A DNA stretch of 64,000 nucleotides from Chryseobacterium sp. 6424. GTDB taxonomy: Bacteria; Bacteroidota; Bacteroidia; Flavobacteriales; Weeksellaceae. The notes below the pieces were generated by a model. The model had not been told where the DNA came from and searched no databases. It worked only from the letters and a program-made list of their open reading frames with translations. The position numbers and the translations under genes are program-made. Shown here in pieces: positions 28,853 through 36,783 of this stretch. The stretch spans positions 1,116,001 through 1,180,000 of the forward strand of contig NZ_CP023540.1 of NCBI RefSeq assembly GCF_003692615.1. Direction: 5' to 3'. Numbering within the stretch: position 1 is the stretch's first letter; each line of letters opens with the position of its first letter.

Positions 28853-30746
28853 CCCCTTTTTAAAGTTAAATAGATTAATAATATTTTCTCACGAAGGAAA
28901 GATTGCTTACGATCAGAATTTTCATAGTGGGGTAAATATTATAAGAGGACACAATAGCTCAGGGAAATCTACAATAGCAAACTTCATTTTTTATATACTT
29001 GGAGGAGACTTCAATAAATGGACTTCACAAGCTCTTAAGTGTAAAGATATTATTGCTGAAGTTGAAATAAACGATGCAAAAATCACATTGAAAAGAACTG
29101 TTTCCGAAAAAGCAATGCAACCAATGTCCGTATTTTGGGGAAGCTACGAAGATTCAAAAAAAGCTGGTAGTGAAAATTGGGAGATATTTCCATATAAAAG
29201 ATCAGAACACAAAAAAAGTTTCTCTAACGCTTTGTTTTTAGCTTTAGGATTTCCGGAATTAAGGGGAGATGTTGATAGTAATATTACGATGCACCAAATT
29301 CTCAGATTGATATATATAGATCAAAAAAGTTCTACACAGGATTTAATGATGTCTGATAACTTTGATTCCTCTATAACAAGAACAACTGTAGCAGATTTGT
29401 TATTTGGTGTTTATGATGATACTTTATATACTGATAAATTAGAATTAAGAGAGAGCGAAAAGGAACAGGAGATATTTAAAAAGCAGTTTGAAGGAATAGA
29501 ATCAATTTACAAATCGACTGGTGCAGAAACAAAAATCGAAACAATAGATGCCCTTATTAGAGAAAATCTAGAACAATTGAAGAAAATTGATGAGGCATTA
29601 GCAGGTGGCGATGATATAAGCAATTCTGATATCGATGATGAAACTGAAGAAATTATTAAAAAGTTAAATGATTCGCTTTTGCTACATAAAAGAGAATTTA
29701 CAGATACATTAAAAGAAATTGAGTATTATGAATATGAAATTTTAGATTCGAATGAATTTATTGATAGTTTAACTAAACGAAGCTTATCAATTAACGAATC
29801 TTTAGTTACCAAAGAACTTTTCGGTAATATAGATTTCACCCATTGCCCTCATTGTTTAAGTGAGTTAACAACTTCCCAACCAGATCATAGCTGTAGTTTA
29901 TGTAAGCAAGTTTTACCAGAAGAACAAATAAAATCTCATCACAAAAAGATGCAACAAGAGATAGACAATCAAATAAGGGAGTCTAAAATGTTGCTTAAAG
30001 ATAAACTATTAAAATTACAAGAGTTCAAATCACTAATTCCATCTCTAAGTAATGAGATTAAAACTACTCAAAGTGAAATAGAGTCTTTATTAAATAGGTT
30101 TCAAACAAGAAGAAACAAAGGTTACGATTCTTTACTAATTAAAAAAGGAGAAATGACTTCCAAAAATAATTTTCTCATACAGCAACAAAAAGCTATATCA
30201 AGAATTGATGTTTTAAGAAAAGAATTAAAAAGATTAGATGCTAAAATTAGAGATTTACGAGCCTCAATAATAGCAAAAGAAAAAGATAAAAACACAAAAT
30301 TATTTAATGCTCGTTATTTTATTCAAACCAAAACTTTAGAAATATTAAAAAGTGATCTAGGAAGGCAAAAGGAATTTGCAAATGCCAAAATAGTTGAACT
30401 AGACTTCTCAAAAAATACGTTTTTATTAGATGGGCAAAACAATTTTTCTGAGAGTTCGAATGTATATCTGAAAAACAGTATTCGATTTGCAATATTTTTT
30501 GCGTCTTTACAATTTGCGTTTTTTAGATTTCCCAGATTCATTTTATGTGACAATATCGAAGATAAAGGAATGCAGCCTGATAGAAGTAAAAGTTTTCAAA
30601 GAAAAATAGTTGAGCTTTCTAATAGTTCAAATGTCGAACATCAAATTATTTTAACTACTTCAATGGTAGATGAAGATTTAAACGGCACGGAACTTTGCGT
30701 TGGGGAATTTTATGATGAAAACAACAAAACTTTGAAGAATATTTAA
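28839..30746 (+). CDS. Rad50/SMC-like ABC ATPase of the ABC-3C system, with zinc hook
   Basis: A 635-residue ATPase. Walker A GHNSSGKST lies at about residues 37-45. A long coiled coil in the middle carries two CxxC pairs (CPHC near 336 and CSLC near 352), which would form a zinc-hook-like dimer contact. The C-terminal nucleotide half has Walker B FILCDNIEDKGM (about 566) and a Thr-Thr-Ser switch (ILTTSMV). A standard LSGG signature is absent; LKNSIRFAIFFA stands in its place. I chose ATG 28839 (MTQYNPFLKL) over a TTG upstream. The stop overlaps the hsdS start by one base, tying the ABC-3C genes to the restriction operon. Confidence 0.85.
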   Translation: MTQYNPFLKLNRLIIFSHEGKIAYDQNFHSGVNIIRGHNSSGKSTIANFIFYILGGDFNKWTSQALKCKDIIAEVEINDAKITLKRTVSEKAMQPMSVFWGSYEDSKKAGSENWEIFPYKRSEHKKSFSNALFLALGFPELRGDVDSNITMHQILRLIYIDQKSSTQDLMMSDNFDSSITRTTVADLLFGVYDDTLYTDKLELRESEKEQEIFKKQFEGIESIYKSTGAETKIETIDALIRENLEQLKKIDEALAGGDDISNSDIDDETEEIIKKLNDSLLLHKREFTDTLKEIEYYEYEILDSNEFIDSLTKRSLSINESLVTKELFGNIDFTHCPHCLSELTTSQPDHSCSLCKQVLPEEQIKSHHKKMQQEIDNQIRESKMLLKDKLLKLQEFKSLIPSLSNEIKTTQSEIESLLNRFQTRRNKGYDSLLIKKGEMTSKNNFLIQQQKAISRIDVLRKELKRLDAKIRDLRASIIAKEKDKNTKLFNARYFIQTKTLEILKSDLGRQKEFANAKIVELDFSKNTFLLDGQNNFSESSNVYLKNSIRFAIFFASLQFAFFRFPRFILCDNIEDKGMQPDRSKSFQRKIVELSNSSNVEHQIILTTSMVDEDLNGTELCVGEFYDENNKTLKNI

Positions 30747-32086
30747 TGAATAACTGGAAACAAAAAACACTCAACGATGTCTGTGATAAAATTTCTTTAA
30801 ATAAAATTAAAATAAAACAAAAGGAATATTTATTTGAAGGAAAATATCCAGTTATTGACCAAGGACAAGAATTAATTGGTGGATATTTTGATAATCAAGA
30901 TTTACTCGTTCCAAATGAACCACCATATATTGTTTTTGGAGATCACACAAAAGTCAAAAAATTTATTCCATTTCGGTTTATAGCAGGTGCAGATGGTGTT
31001 AAAGTTTTAAAAGCAAAGAGTAATATTTTACCGAAATTCCTATATTATCTTTTACATACAATAAAAATTGAGAATAAGGGTTATGCTCGACATTTTCAAT
31101 TATTAGAAAAAGAAACATTTTTAATTCCTGAAGATATTCCCGAACAACGAGCCATTGTTAAAAAATTAGAAAGTTTATTCAGCAGTTTAGATGCCGGAGT
31201 AGCCGATCTAAAAAAAGCACAACAGCAATTAAAAATTTACCGACAAGCGGTTTTGAAAAAGGCTTTTGAGGGGGAAGTGAAGAAGAAAGGAAAAGATAAT
31301 TTCATTGAAACTAAAATTAATGATATATCTGCAAACCTTAGCAATGATATGAAAATTGTTAAGCTAGGTTCTCTCATTACATTACAAGGAGGTTATGCAT
31401 TTAAAAGCCAAGAATTTCAAAATGAAGGTATTCCTGTAGTTAAAATTGCTAATGTCAATCTTGATAATATAAATTGGGATGACACTTCATATATTGATGA
31501 AGGTAGAGTAAATGAATTTAAATCATATGCTTTAAAAGAAGGAGATGTACTAATTGCGATGACAAGGCCAGTTATAAAGTCTTTAAATAGTGTTAAAACG
31601 GTTATTGTTAGGAAAGCTGATTTACCTTGTTTCTTAAATCAGCGTGTTGGTCGTTTTTTGATAAAGAATGGTTCAGTTCTCAAAGAATACTTGCAATATT
31701 TTATTAAAAGTACATTTTTTAAAGACCCTATAGTAAGACAAGCAAATGATTCTTTGCTTCCGAATATAAGTGGGAAAATAATAGAGAGTTTTGATTTTCT
31801 AATTCCTGATAGTATTGATCAACAAAAACAAATCGTCAAACAAATTGAATCCCGTTTATCCGTTTGTGATTCCATAGAACAAAACATCAAAGAAAGTTTA
31901 GAAAAAGCAGAAGCCTTACGCCAAAGCATTCTTAAAAAAGCATTTGAAGGAAACTTGTTAACTGCACAGGAATTGGCAGCATGTAAACTGGCTCACGATT
32001 ATGAACCTGCAAATGTATTGTTAGAGCGAATAAAAGTGGAGCAGAACAAAACAACGGCTAAACCCAATAAAAAAACACCGCATTAA
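30746..32086 (+). CDS. hsdS: Type I restriction enzyme specificity subunit S
   Basis: A 446-residue DNA-recognition subunit. It has two target recognition domains (about residues 1-140 and 195-365), each followed by a conserved helical spacer: PEQRAIVKKLESLFSSLDAG ... VLKKAFEGE, and DQQKQIVKQIESRLS ... ILKKAFEGN. The near-repeat of the spacers is the family's hallmark. The start ATG shares its A with the ATPase stop codon (TAATG), so translation is coupled. The AT-rich composition matches the ABC-3C genes rather than hsdR and hsdM, as if hsdS and ABC-3C were acquired or exchanged together. The DNA target cannot be deduced. Confidence 0.93.
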   Translation: MNNWKQKTLNDVCDKISLNKIKIKQKEYLFEGKYPVIDQGQELIGGYFDNQDLLVPNEPPYIVFGDHTKVKKFIPFRFIAGADGVKVLKAKSNILPKFLYYLLHTIKIENKGYARHFQLLEKETFLIPEDIPEQRAIVKKLESLFSSLDAGVADLKKAQQQLKIYRQAVLKKAFEGEVKKKGKDNFIETKINDISANLSNDMKIVKLGSLITLQGGYAFKSQEFQNEGIPVVKIANVNLDNINWDDTSYIDEGRVNEFKSYALKEGDVLIAMTRPVIKSLNSVKTVIVRKADLPCFLNQRVGRFLIKNGSVLKEYLQYFIKSTFFKDPIVRQANDSLLPNISGKIIESFDFLIPDSIDQQKQIVKQIESRLSVCDSIEQNIKESLEKAEALRQSILKKAFEGNLLTAQELAACKLAHDYEPANVLLERIKVEQNKTTAKPNKKTPH

Positions 32087-32190
32087 AAACCGCCACAGCG
32101 TGGCAAAATATGAATAGCTCCGTAGGAGCGGAATATTAATAGCACATCATGGCGGAATATGAATAGCTCCGTAGGAGCGAAATATTAATC
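32087..32190 (+). repeat. REP-like palindromes, left cluster
   Basis: A run of short palindromes separated by AATATGAAT / AATATTAAT: GCCACAGCGTGGC (about 32092-32104), GCTCCGTAGGAGC (32117-32129), a degenerate copy around CATCATGGCG, and GCTCCGTAGGAGC again (32166-32178). Orientation is opposite to the right cluster. This is the pattern expected for substrates of the REP-associated transposase that follows. Confidence 0.82.
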
Positions 32191-32204
32191 GTATTTAAAA
32201 ATTT

Positions 32205-32663
32205 ATGGCAAACACCTACACCCAATTATATTTTCATATTGTTTTTGCCGTGAAAGGCCGAAGCAATTATATTTCCGAACAATGGAAAGACGAATTGTAT
32301 AAATACATTGCGGGCATTATTGCCAATAAAAACCAAAAACTAATGATTGTGAATGGAGTGCCGAACCATATTCATTTATTAATAGGCACGAAACCCAATT
32401 GTAATTTATCAGATTTAATTCGCGATATAAAAGCCAATTCATCTAAATGGATCAATGAGAAAAAATGGACCAACATTCATTTTGAGTGGCAAACCGGTTT
32501 TGGCGCATTTACCGTTAGCCAATCGGGTGTACCCAAGGTGATTGAATACATAAAAAATCAAGAAGAGCATCATCGGAAAAAAACCTTTAAAGAAGAATAC
32601 ATTGAATTTTTAAAAGCATATCAGATCGATTTTAAAGATGAATATTTGTTTGATGAAGATTGA
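32205..32663 (+). CDS. tnpA: REP-associated tyrosine transposase (Y1 HUH, IS200/TnpA-like)
   Basis: A 152-residue single-strand transposase. The HUH motif is in GVPNHIHLLIG (about residues 50-60), and the catalytic tyrosine is probable in VIEYIKNQEEHH (about 115). The length and MANTYTQLYFHIVFAVKGR start match IS200/IS605-like TnpA and the domesticated RAYT branch. Palindromic REP units flank it on both sides in inverted orientation, which favours the RAYT reading over a free-standing insertion sequence. There is no TnpB. It sits between hsdS and hsdM, in the same direction as both. Confidence 0.9.
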   Translation: MANTYTQLYFHIVFAVKGRSNYISEQWKDELYKYIAGIIANKNQKLMIVNGVPNHIHLLIGTKPNCNLSDLIRDIKANSSKWINEKKWTNIHFEWQTGFGAFTVSQSGVPKVIEYIKNQEEHHRKKTFKEEYIEFLKAYQIDFKDEYLFDED

Positions 32664-32682
32664 TTTCTTATTAATATTTCTT

Positions 32683-32781
32683 ATTAATATTTCGCTCCTA
32701 CGGAGCTATTGATATTTCGCTCCGCTGGAGCTCTATGGTGCTTAAAAATAATGCTTTAATAATATTTCGCTCCTACGGAGC
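32683..32781 (-). repeat. REP-like palindromes, right cluster (inverted)
   Basis: Three palindromes GCTCCTACGGAGC (32694-32706), GCTCCGCTGGAGC (32719-32731) and GCTCCTACGGAGC (32769-32781), each preceded by AATATTTC or GATATTTC. They are the reverse complement of the left cluster units. The last one ends 17 bases before the hsdM start codon and may shape hsdM expression. Confidence 0.83.
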
Positions 32782-32798
32782 TGTACATAAAAAATAAA

Positions 32799-34327
32799 AT
32801 GACAGAATCAGCAATTGTATCAAAAATATGGAATCTGGCCAATGTAATGCGCCACGACGGAGTTGGTTATGGTGATTATCTTGAACAGATAACGTACTTA
32901 CTGTTCCTTAAATGGTAGATGAACTTAACAAACCACCTTATAACAGAAACTTAAAATTACCCAGACTTAAAGATGTAGATGGCAATGAAGTGGAAGGCGC
33001 AGAGGTTTGCTCTTGGGAGAATTTAGTCTCAAAAAACGGAGCAGAACTGGAGTCGTTTTACATTCAGGCATTGCGTTCATTGGGTACGGAAAAAGGAATG
33101 CTGGGGCAGATTTATGTAAAAAGTCAGAACAAAATACAAGACCCGGCCAACCTGCAGCGCATTATTACGATGATCGCCAAAGAAGACTGGAGCATGATGG
33201 GTGCCGATGTAAAAGGAACCATCTACGAAGGACTACTGGAAAAGAACGCGGAAGATACCAAATCGGGAGCGGGTCAATATTTTACACCCAGAGCATTAAT
33301 CAGAACCATGGTTGCCTGTGTACAGCCAAAGCCTATGAAAACGGTAATGGACCCGGCTTGCGGTTCGGGCGGTTTCTTTCTGGCAGCGTATGACTGGCTG
33401 ACCGAAAACAATAAATTAGACAAAGACGAAAAGATGTTCCTGAAGAACAGTACTTTTCACGGTAATGAGATTGTAGCCAGCACCCGAAGGATGTGTCTGA
33501 TGAACCTTTACCTGCACGGTATCGGAGAGATAGATGCTGAACCTTTGGTAAAATCAAATGACGCATTGATAGCAGCTGAAAGTCAGACCTATGATTATGT
33601 CTTGGCCAATCCGCCTTTTGGCAAGAAAAGCGGCATGACCGTGACCAACGAAGACGGTGATATTGAAAAAGAAGACATCAGTTATAACCGTCAGGATTTC
33701 TGGGAAACCACCAGCAACAAACAGCTGAACTTTTTACAGCATATTAAATCCCTGTTGAAGATTGATGGTGAAGCGGCAGTCGTTTTACCGGACAATGTTT
33801 TGTTTGAAGGTGGTGCCGGAGAGGAAATCAGGAAGCAGTTATTAAAGACCACTGAACTACATACTATTTTACGTTTGCCCACCGGAATATTTTATGCCAA
33901 TGGGGTAAAAGCGAACGTACTGTTTTTCAATAACAAACCGGCAAGTAAGGACCCGTGGACGAAAGAAGTCTGGTTTTACGATTACCGAACCAACGTTCAC
34001 CACACACTGAAGAAAAAACCGCTGACGGAAGCCGATTTAGAAGACTTTGTAAAATGTTATCATCCCGAAAACATCTACAAACGCAAAGAAACCTGGAGTG
34101 AGGAGAATCCTGACGGACGCTGGAGAAAATATACTTACGATGAAATCATCGTAAGAGATAAAACCAGCTTGGATATCTTTTGGGTAAAAGACCAAAGCTT
34201 AACAGATTTGGATAACCTGCCAGACCCGGATGTTCTGGCTCTGGAGATCATTGATAATATAGAAGCGGGATTGGCGAGTTTTCGGGAGATTGTGAGCGAG
34301 CTGGAGAAGGGTGAAGAAATTAAATAA
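32799..34327 (+). pseudogene. hsdM: Type I restriction enzyme M subunit (adenine methyltransferase), frameshifted near the start
   Basis: The gene starts at ATG 32799 (MTESAIVSKIWNLANVMRHDG ... YLLFLKW) but meets a TAG at 32916-32918. The family sequence continues one frame away from 32912 as MVDELNKPPYNRN. One extra A in the AAA at 32910-32912 would restore LLFLKMVDELNKPP. The downstream frame (471 residues) keeps SAM motif I DPACGSGGFF and catalytic NPPFG, so a shortened protein lacking about 38 N-terminal residues could start at ATG 32912. HsdM methylates adenine and is needed for both modification and restriction. A sequencing error is possible. Confidence 0.85.
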
Positions 34328-34373
34328 AATTTATAGTTTCGGCTCAAAGGTAAAAATAGAAAATTTAGCTGAT

Positions 34374-34586
34374 ATGGGGACCACGCGATGGGATTTGAGC
34401 GACAGTGGAGGGGAACACTTCGGCAAACACGGCATGATCAGACTGTACTCACCTTGCCGAACCGTCGGTTATTGGTTTATTGTTCCGTTTACCGTACTAC
34501 TGATCCTTCTTACCATCAGTAGTATCTTCTTGTTTTTATGGGTAGGTTCATTTGGGCAATCTTGGGCATATTATAGCAGCTTTTAA
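34374..34586 (+). CDS. Small membrane protein, unknown
   Basis: A 70-residue frame starting MGTTRWDLSDSGGEHFGKHG, with one strong hydrophobic segment (about residues 33-58, GYWFIVPFTVLLILLTISSIFLFLWVG). An earlier in-frame ATG at 34311 overlaps the hsdM end and would add 21 residues. I do not recognise the family. It lies between the defence operon and the exported-protein operon and could belong to either. The hydrophobic helix makes coding likely but not proven. Confidence 0.45.
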   Translation: MGTTRWDLSDSGGEHFGKHGMIRLYSPCRTVGYWFIVPFTVLLILLTISSIFLFLWVGSFGQSWAYYSSF

Positions 34587-34623
34587 AAGATACTTTTGGA
34601 AAAAAATTAACTGAACATTTTAC

Positions 34624-34821
34624 ATGAAAAAATCATTACTATTTATGCTGCTTATTGGCAGTCTTTTCTCAGCTCAGGAAAAAGTATCAATTGGCGTAAT
34701 TCCTTTTACATCCAGCTATGACAAGAACATCAACTTTTCTGTCTTCGAAGTCAAAAAAGGCGGGGTTGAACTGAATAATAAATTCAAGGCGAAGGCAAAT
34801 CTTCAGATAATTACCAGCTAA
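34624..34821 (+). CDS. Short exported protein, possibly a truncated CsgG-like remnant
   Basis: A 65-residue frame: a signal peptide (MKKSLLFMLLIGSLFSAQ) followed by EKVSIGVIPFTSSYDKNINF. The IGVIPF-type strand after the signal is how the CsgG-like and DUF6175-like proteins downstream also begin (VVGVSAFST, IMVIPYVKE). The frame then stops. It may be the stump of a larger CsgG-like gene. I find no matching continuation in the other frames of 34822-35019, a stretch in which nothing else is recognised. Confidence 0.4.
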   Translation: MKKSLLFMLLIGSLFSAQEKVSIGVIPFTSSYDKNINFSVFEVKKGGVELNNKFKAKANLQIITS

Positions 34822-35019
34822 TTTCGCAGATTTTTTAGGGATAGCGGTCTGGCTTCAGCAGCTGGACCAGCACCTAGCCTTGTGACATTTCTGTCTTCAC
34901 ATATCTTTCAAACAATAAAATATTTTTCGCCATTCGGCGAGCCGTTCCTGTTTTGCGGATTAAACTGTAGATCCGGAAAATTGTAGAAGGGCATACTGGA
35001 AATACATTAAATTAAAATC

Positions 35020-35550
35020 ATGAATAAAATTTTACTTGCGGCATTTTTACTTGCGGCGTCAACCAGCGTTTTTGGACAAACAAAAGAAGAAATGGAATCT
35101 TCAAAACAAAGAATTGAAAAAATTCAAAATCTGGAAGCTTTTAATAAAACAGCCATTCAGTCAATTGACGACCTTCAGGCAAACATTGGATCTACCGCGT
35201 TAGAGTCTGCAGCAATAACACCTTTGCTTCAAAACTTCTACTACCGCTCGATCGGCCAGAACGCTGACGGCATTACGGATATTACTGTTAAAAAGCCTAC
35301 GCTGGCAGAAGTTACAGAACTTTCGTTAAGAATTTACGCGCAGAAAAAAAACCTTGAACAGATTACCTCTGCACTCGCTACCGCTTCGCAAGATGCTTCG
35401 GCAACTAAAAATCCCCTCAAGCTGAGTAAGGCCTTATCTGCGGTAAATTATGCAAAAAACGCAGTAGCGCTATTAGGCGAAGAAACTGTTTTTCAGGTTA
35501 ATGCCATCCAGAGTATGATCCAGACCCTTAGCACTTCCGGTAATCTGTAA
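35020..35550 (+). CDS. Exported hypothetical protein, first gene of CsgG-like operon
   Basis: A 176-residue protein with a clear Sec signal peptide (MNKILLAAFLLAASTSVFGQ). The mature part is helical, Ala/Ser/Gln-rich and without Cys, so it is probably a periplasmic helical protein. No known domain was recognised. It opens a run of five genes in one direction with overlaps or tiny gaps. Its stop overlaps the CsgG-like start (TAATG). An accessory role in that envelope assembly is inferred from context only. Confidence 0.72.
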   Translation: MNKILLAAFLLAASTSVFGQTKEEMESSKQRIEKIQNLEAFNKTAIQSIDDLQANIGSTALESAAITPLLQNFYYRSIGQNADGITDITVKKPTLAEVTELSLRIYAQKKNLEQITSALATASQDASATKNPLKLSKALSAVNYAKNAVALLGEETVFQVNAIQSMIQTLSTSGNL

Positions 35551-36380
35551 TGTACAAAATACTATTGCCATTATTCCTCCTGCTGTCACTTACCAAACTT
35601 ATGGCGCAGGAGGATACCAGAACGGTAGTCGGTGTAAGTGCCTTCAGTACCGATGAAAGCGGAAGGTTTGTAGGTCTGGTAACGGAAAAGGTCGTGGAAA
35701 TGCTCACAAATACCAAGAGATTCCGCGTTGTAGACCGTACCAGCGCAGATAAGGTGCGGGACGAGCTTGAACTTCAAAAGTCCGAGGCTTTCATGGACAG
35801 TAAAAACCTGGTGGAACAAGGCGCCAGTATGGCGGCTGAAAAGATTATTACTGGACATATCACTAAAATTCCTGTATACGCGATCAAAAGTGCCGCCGGA
35901 ACAGTTACCGGCTATAAGGCAAGTGTTGCCTTCCAGATGAAAGTGGTAGATGTGGCTACCGGCCTAAGTACCGATGCTACAAGCTTTGAAGGTAAAGCGA
36001 GCGACCTGATGCTGTCACCGGAGAGTGCGGTGCAAAATGCGATGAAATCTGTACAGGGAGAAATCAATCATTATTTCAAGCTGAATTTTCCTGTCCAGGG
36101 TAAAGTTATAAAAATCCTGCAGGTGGATAACAAAGGCAAATTTCTGCTGAATGTAGGTAAAAACGCTGGCATAGCGGTAGGTGACAGGTTTATAATAGAA
36201 AAAACGGAAATTATCGAAGGGCAGAAGTATCCCCAGAAAATCGCCACTGTCGAAGTGGTTAATCTGGCAGGTGAAAATCTCTCTGAAGCAGTCGCGTTAG
36301 ATAAGAAATCCAGTGAAAACATCGTTGCCAGCTACTCGGATTCACAAAAACCCGACTGCACATTGATCATTAAAAAATAA
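35550..36380 (+). CDS. CsgG/HfaB-like exported protein
   Basis: A 276-residue protein with a signal peptide (MYKILLPLFLLLSLTKLMAQ). The mature N-terminal part has the CsgG-type core: VVGVSAFSTD, then LVTEKVVEMLTNTKRFRVVDRTSADKVRDELELQ, followed by GASMAAEKIITGHITK. CsgG forms outer-membrane pores for curli; HfaB and related proteins serve holdfast or polysaccharide export. No lipobox Cys follows the signal here, unlike CsgG itself. The C-terminal domain (about 190-276, GKFLLNVGKNAGIAVGDRF) resembles a small beta-barrel found in similar Bacteroidetes proteins. It overlaps the gene before it, and a lipoprotein gene follows 3 bases later. Confidence 0.78.
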   Translation: MYKILLPLFLLLSLTKLMAQEDTRTVVGVSAFSTDESGRFVGLVTEKVVEMLTNTKRFRVVDRTSADKVRDELELQKSEAFMDSKNLVEQGASMAAEKIITGHITKIPVYAIKSAAGTVTGYKASVAFQMKVVDVATGLSTDATSFEGKASDLMLSPESAVQNAMKSVQGEINHYFKLNFPVQGKVIKILQVDNKGKFLLNVGKNAGIAVGDRFIIEKTEIIEGQKYPQKIATVEVVNLAGENLSEAVALDKKSSENIVASYSDSQKPDCTLIIKK

Positions 36381-36383
36381 CAG

Positions 36384-36782
36384 ATGAGATACCTCTATAC
36401 TTTGTCACTTATAGGCCTGTTTTTTATTTCCGGTTGCACAACGCAGCGTAGGGTTTCCCAGATACAGGTTATCGAGAGCAACAGCACATCTATAACTCTG
36501 GATGTAAACTCTGGTAATCCGGAATACGCGGCCATTTATCAATTATTATTCCGCGGATTTCCTGAAAGCAATCAGACATACCCTCTGATATCCACCGCTG
36601 AGGACGAAATCCAGAAGCAATATCCGGCTTATTTTAAAGACTTTTTCCAGAAGCAGCAGTACAAAACATTTGTAACGGTCGCCTCAAAAAATGAAGACGG
36701 CAGTTACCGCATTGTCCTCAATACAAAAGCCCTCAAATCAGATTTAGAACAAAACTCCATCATCCGAAAATTCGGTTACTAA
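36384..36782 (+). CDS. Small lipoprotein of the CsgG-like operon
   Basis: A 132-residue predicted lipoprotein: hydrophobic signal with lipobox ISGC (Cys at residue 18). The mature part (SITLDVNSGNPEYAAIYQLLFRGFPES ... YRIVLNTKALKSDLEQN) matches no domain I know. It starts 3 bases after the CsgG-like gene and ends 1 base before the DUF6175-like gene. Position and export signal suggest a membrane-anchored partner. In curli systems CsgE/CsgF-sized partners sit next to CsgG, but no sequence resemblance is claimed. Confidence 0.72.
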   Translation: MRYLYTLSLIGLFFISGCTTQRRVSQIQVIESNSTSITLDVNSGNPEYAAIYQLLFRGFPESNQTYPLISTAEDEIQKQYPAYFKDFFQKQQYKTFVTVASKNEDGSYRIVLNTKALKSDLEQNSIIRKFGY

Positions 36783-36783
36783 A

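Larger units (their letters stand above)
32205..32781 (+). mobile_element. RAYT/REP unit inserted between hsdS and hsdM
   Basis: The transposase gene plus its right-hand REP cluster; the left cluster is listed separately. Together, 32087-32781 make a BIME-like block that separates hsdS from hsdM by about 700 bases. Target-site duplications could not be identified. Confidence 0.65.

Noticed and set aside
32087..32781. Possible CRISPR or ordinary IS ends
   Set aside because: Short palindromes in opposite orientation on each side of a Y1 transposase fit REP units; there is no TnpB and no terminal inverted repeats of a DDE element.
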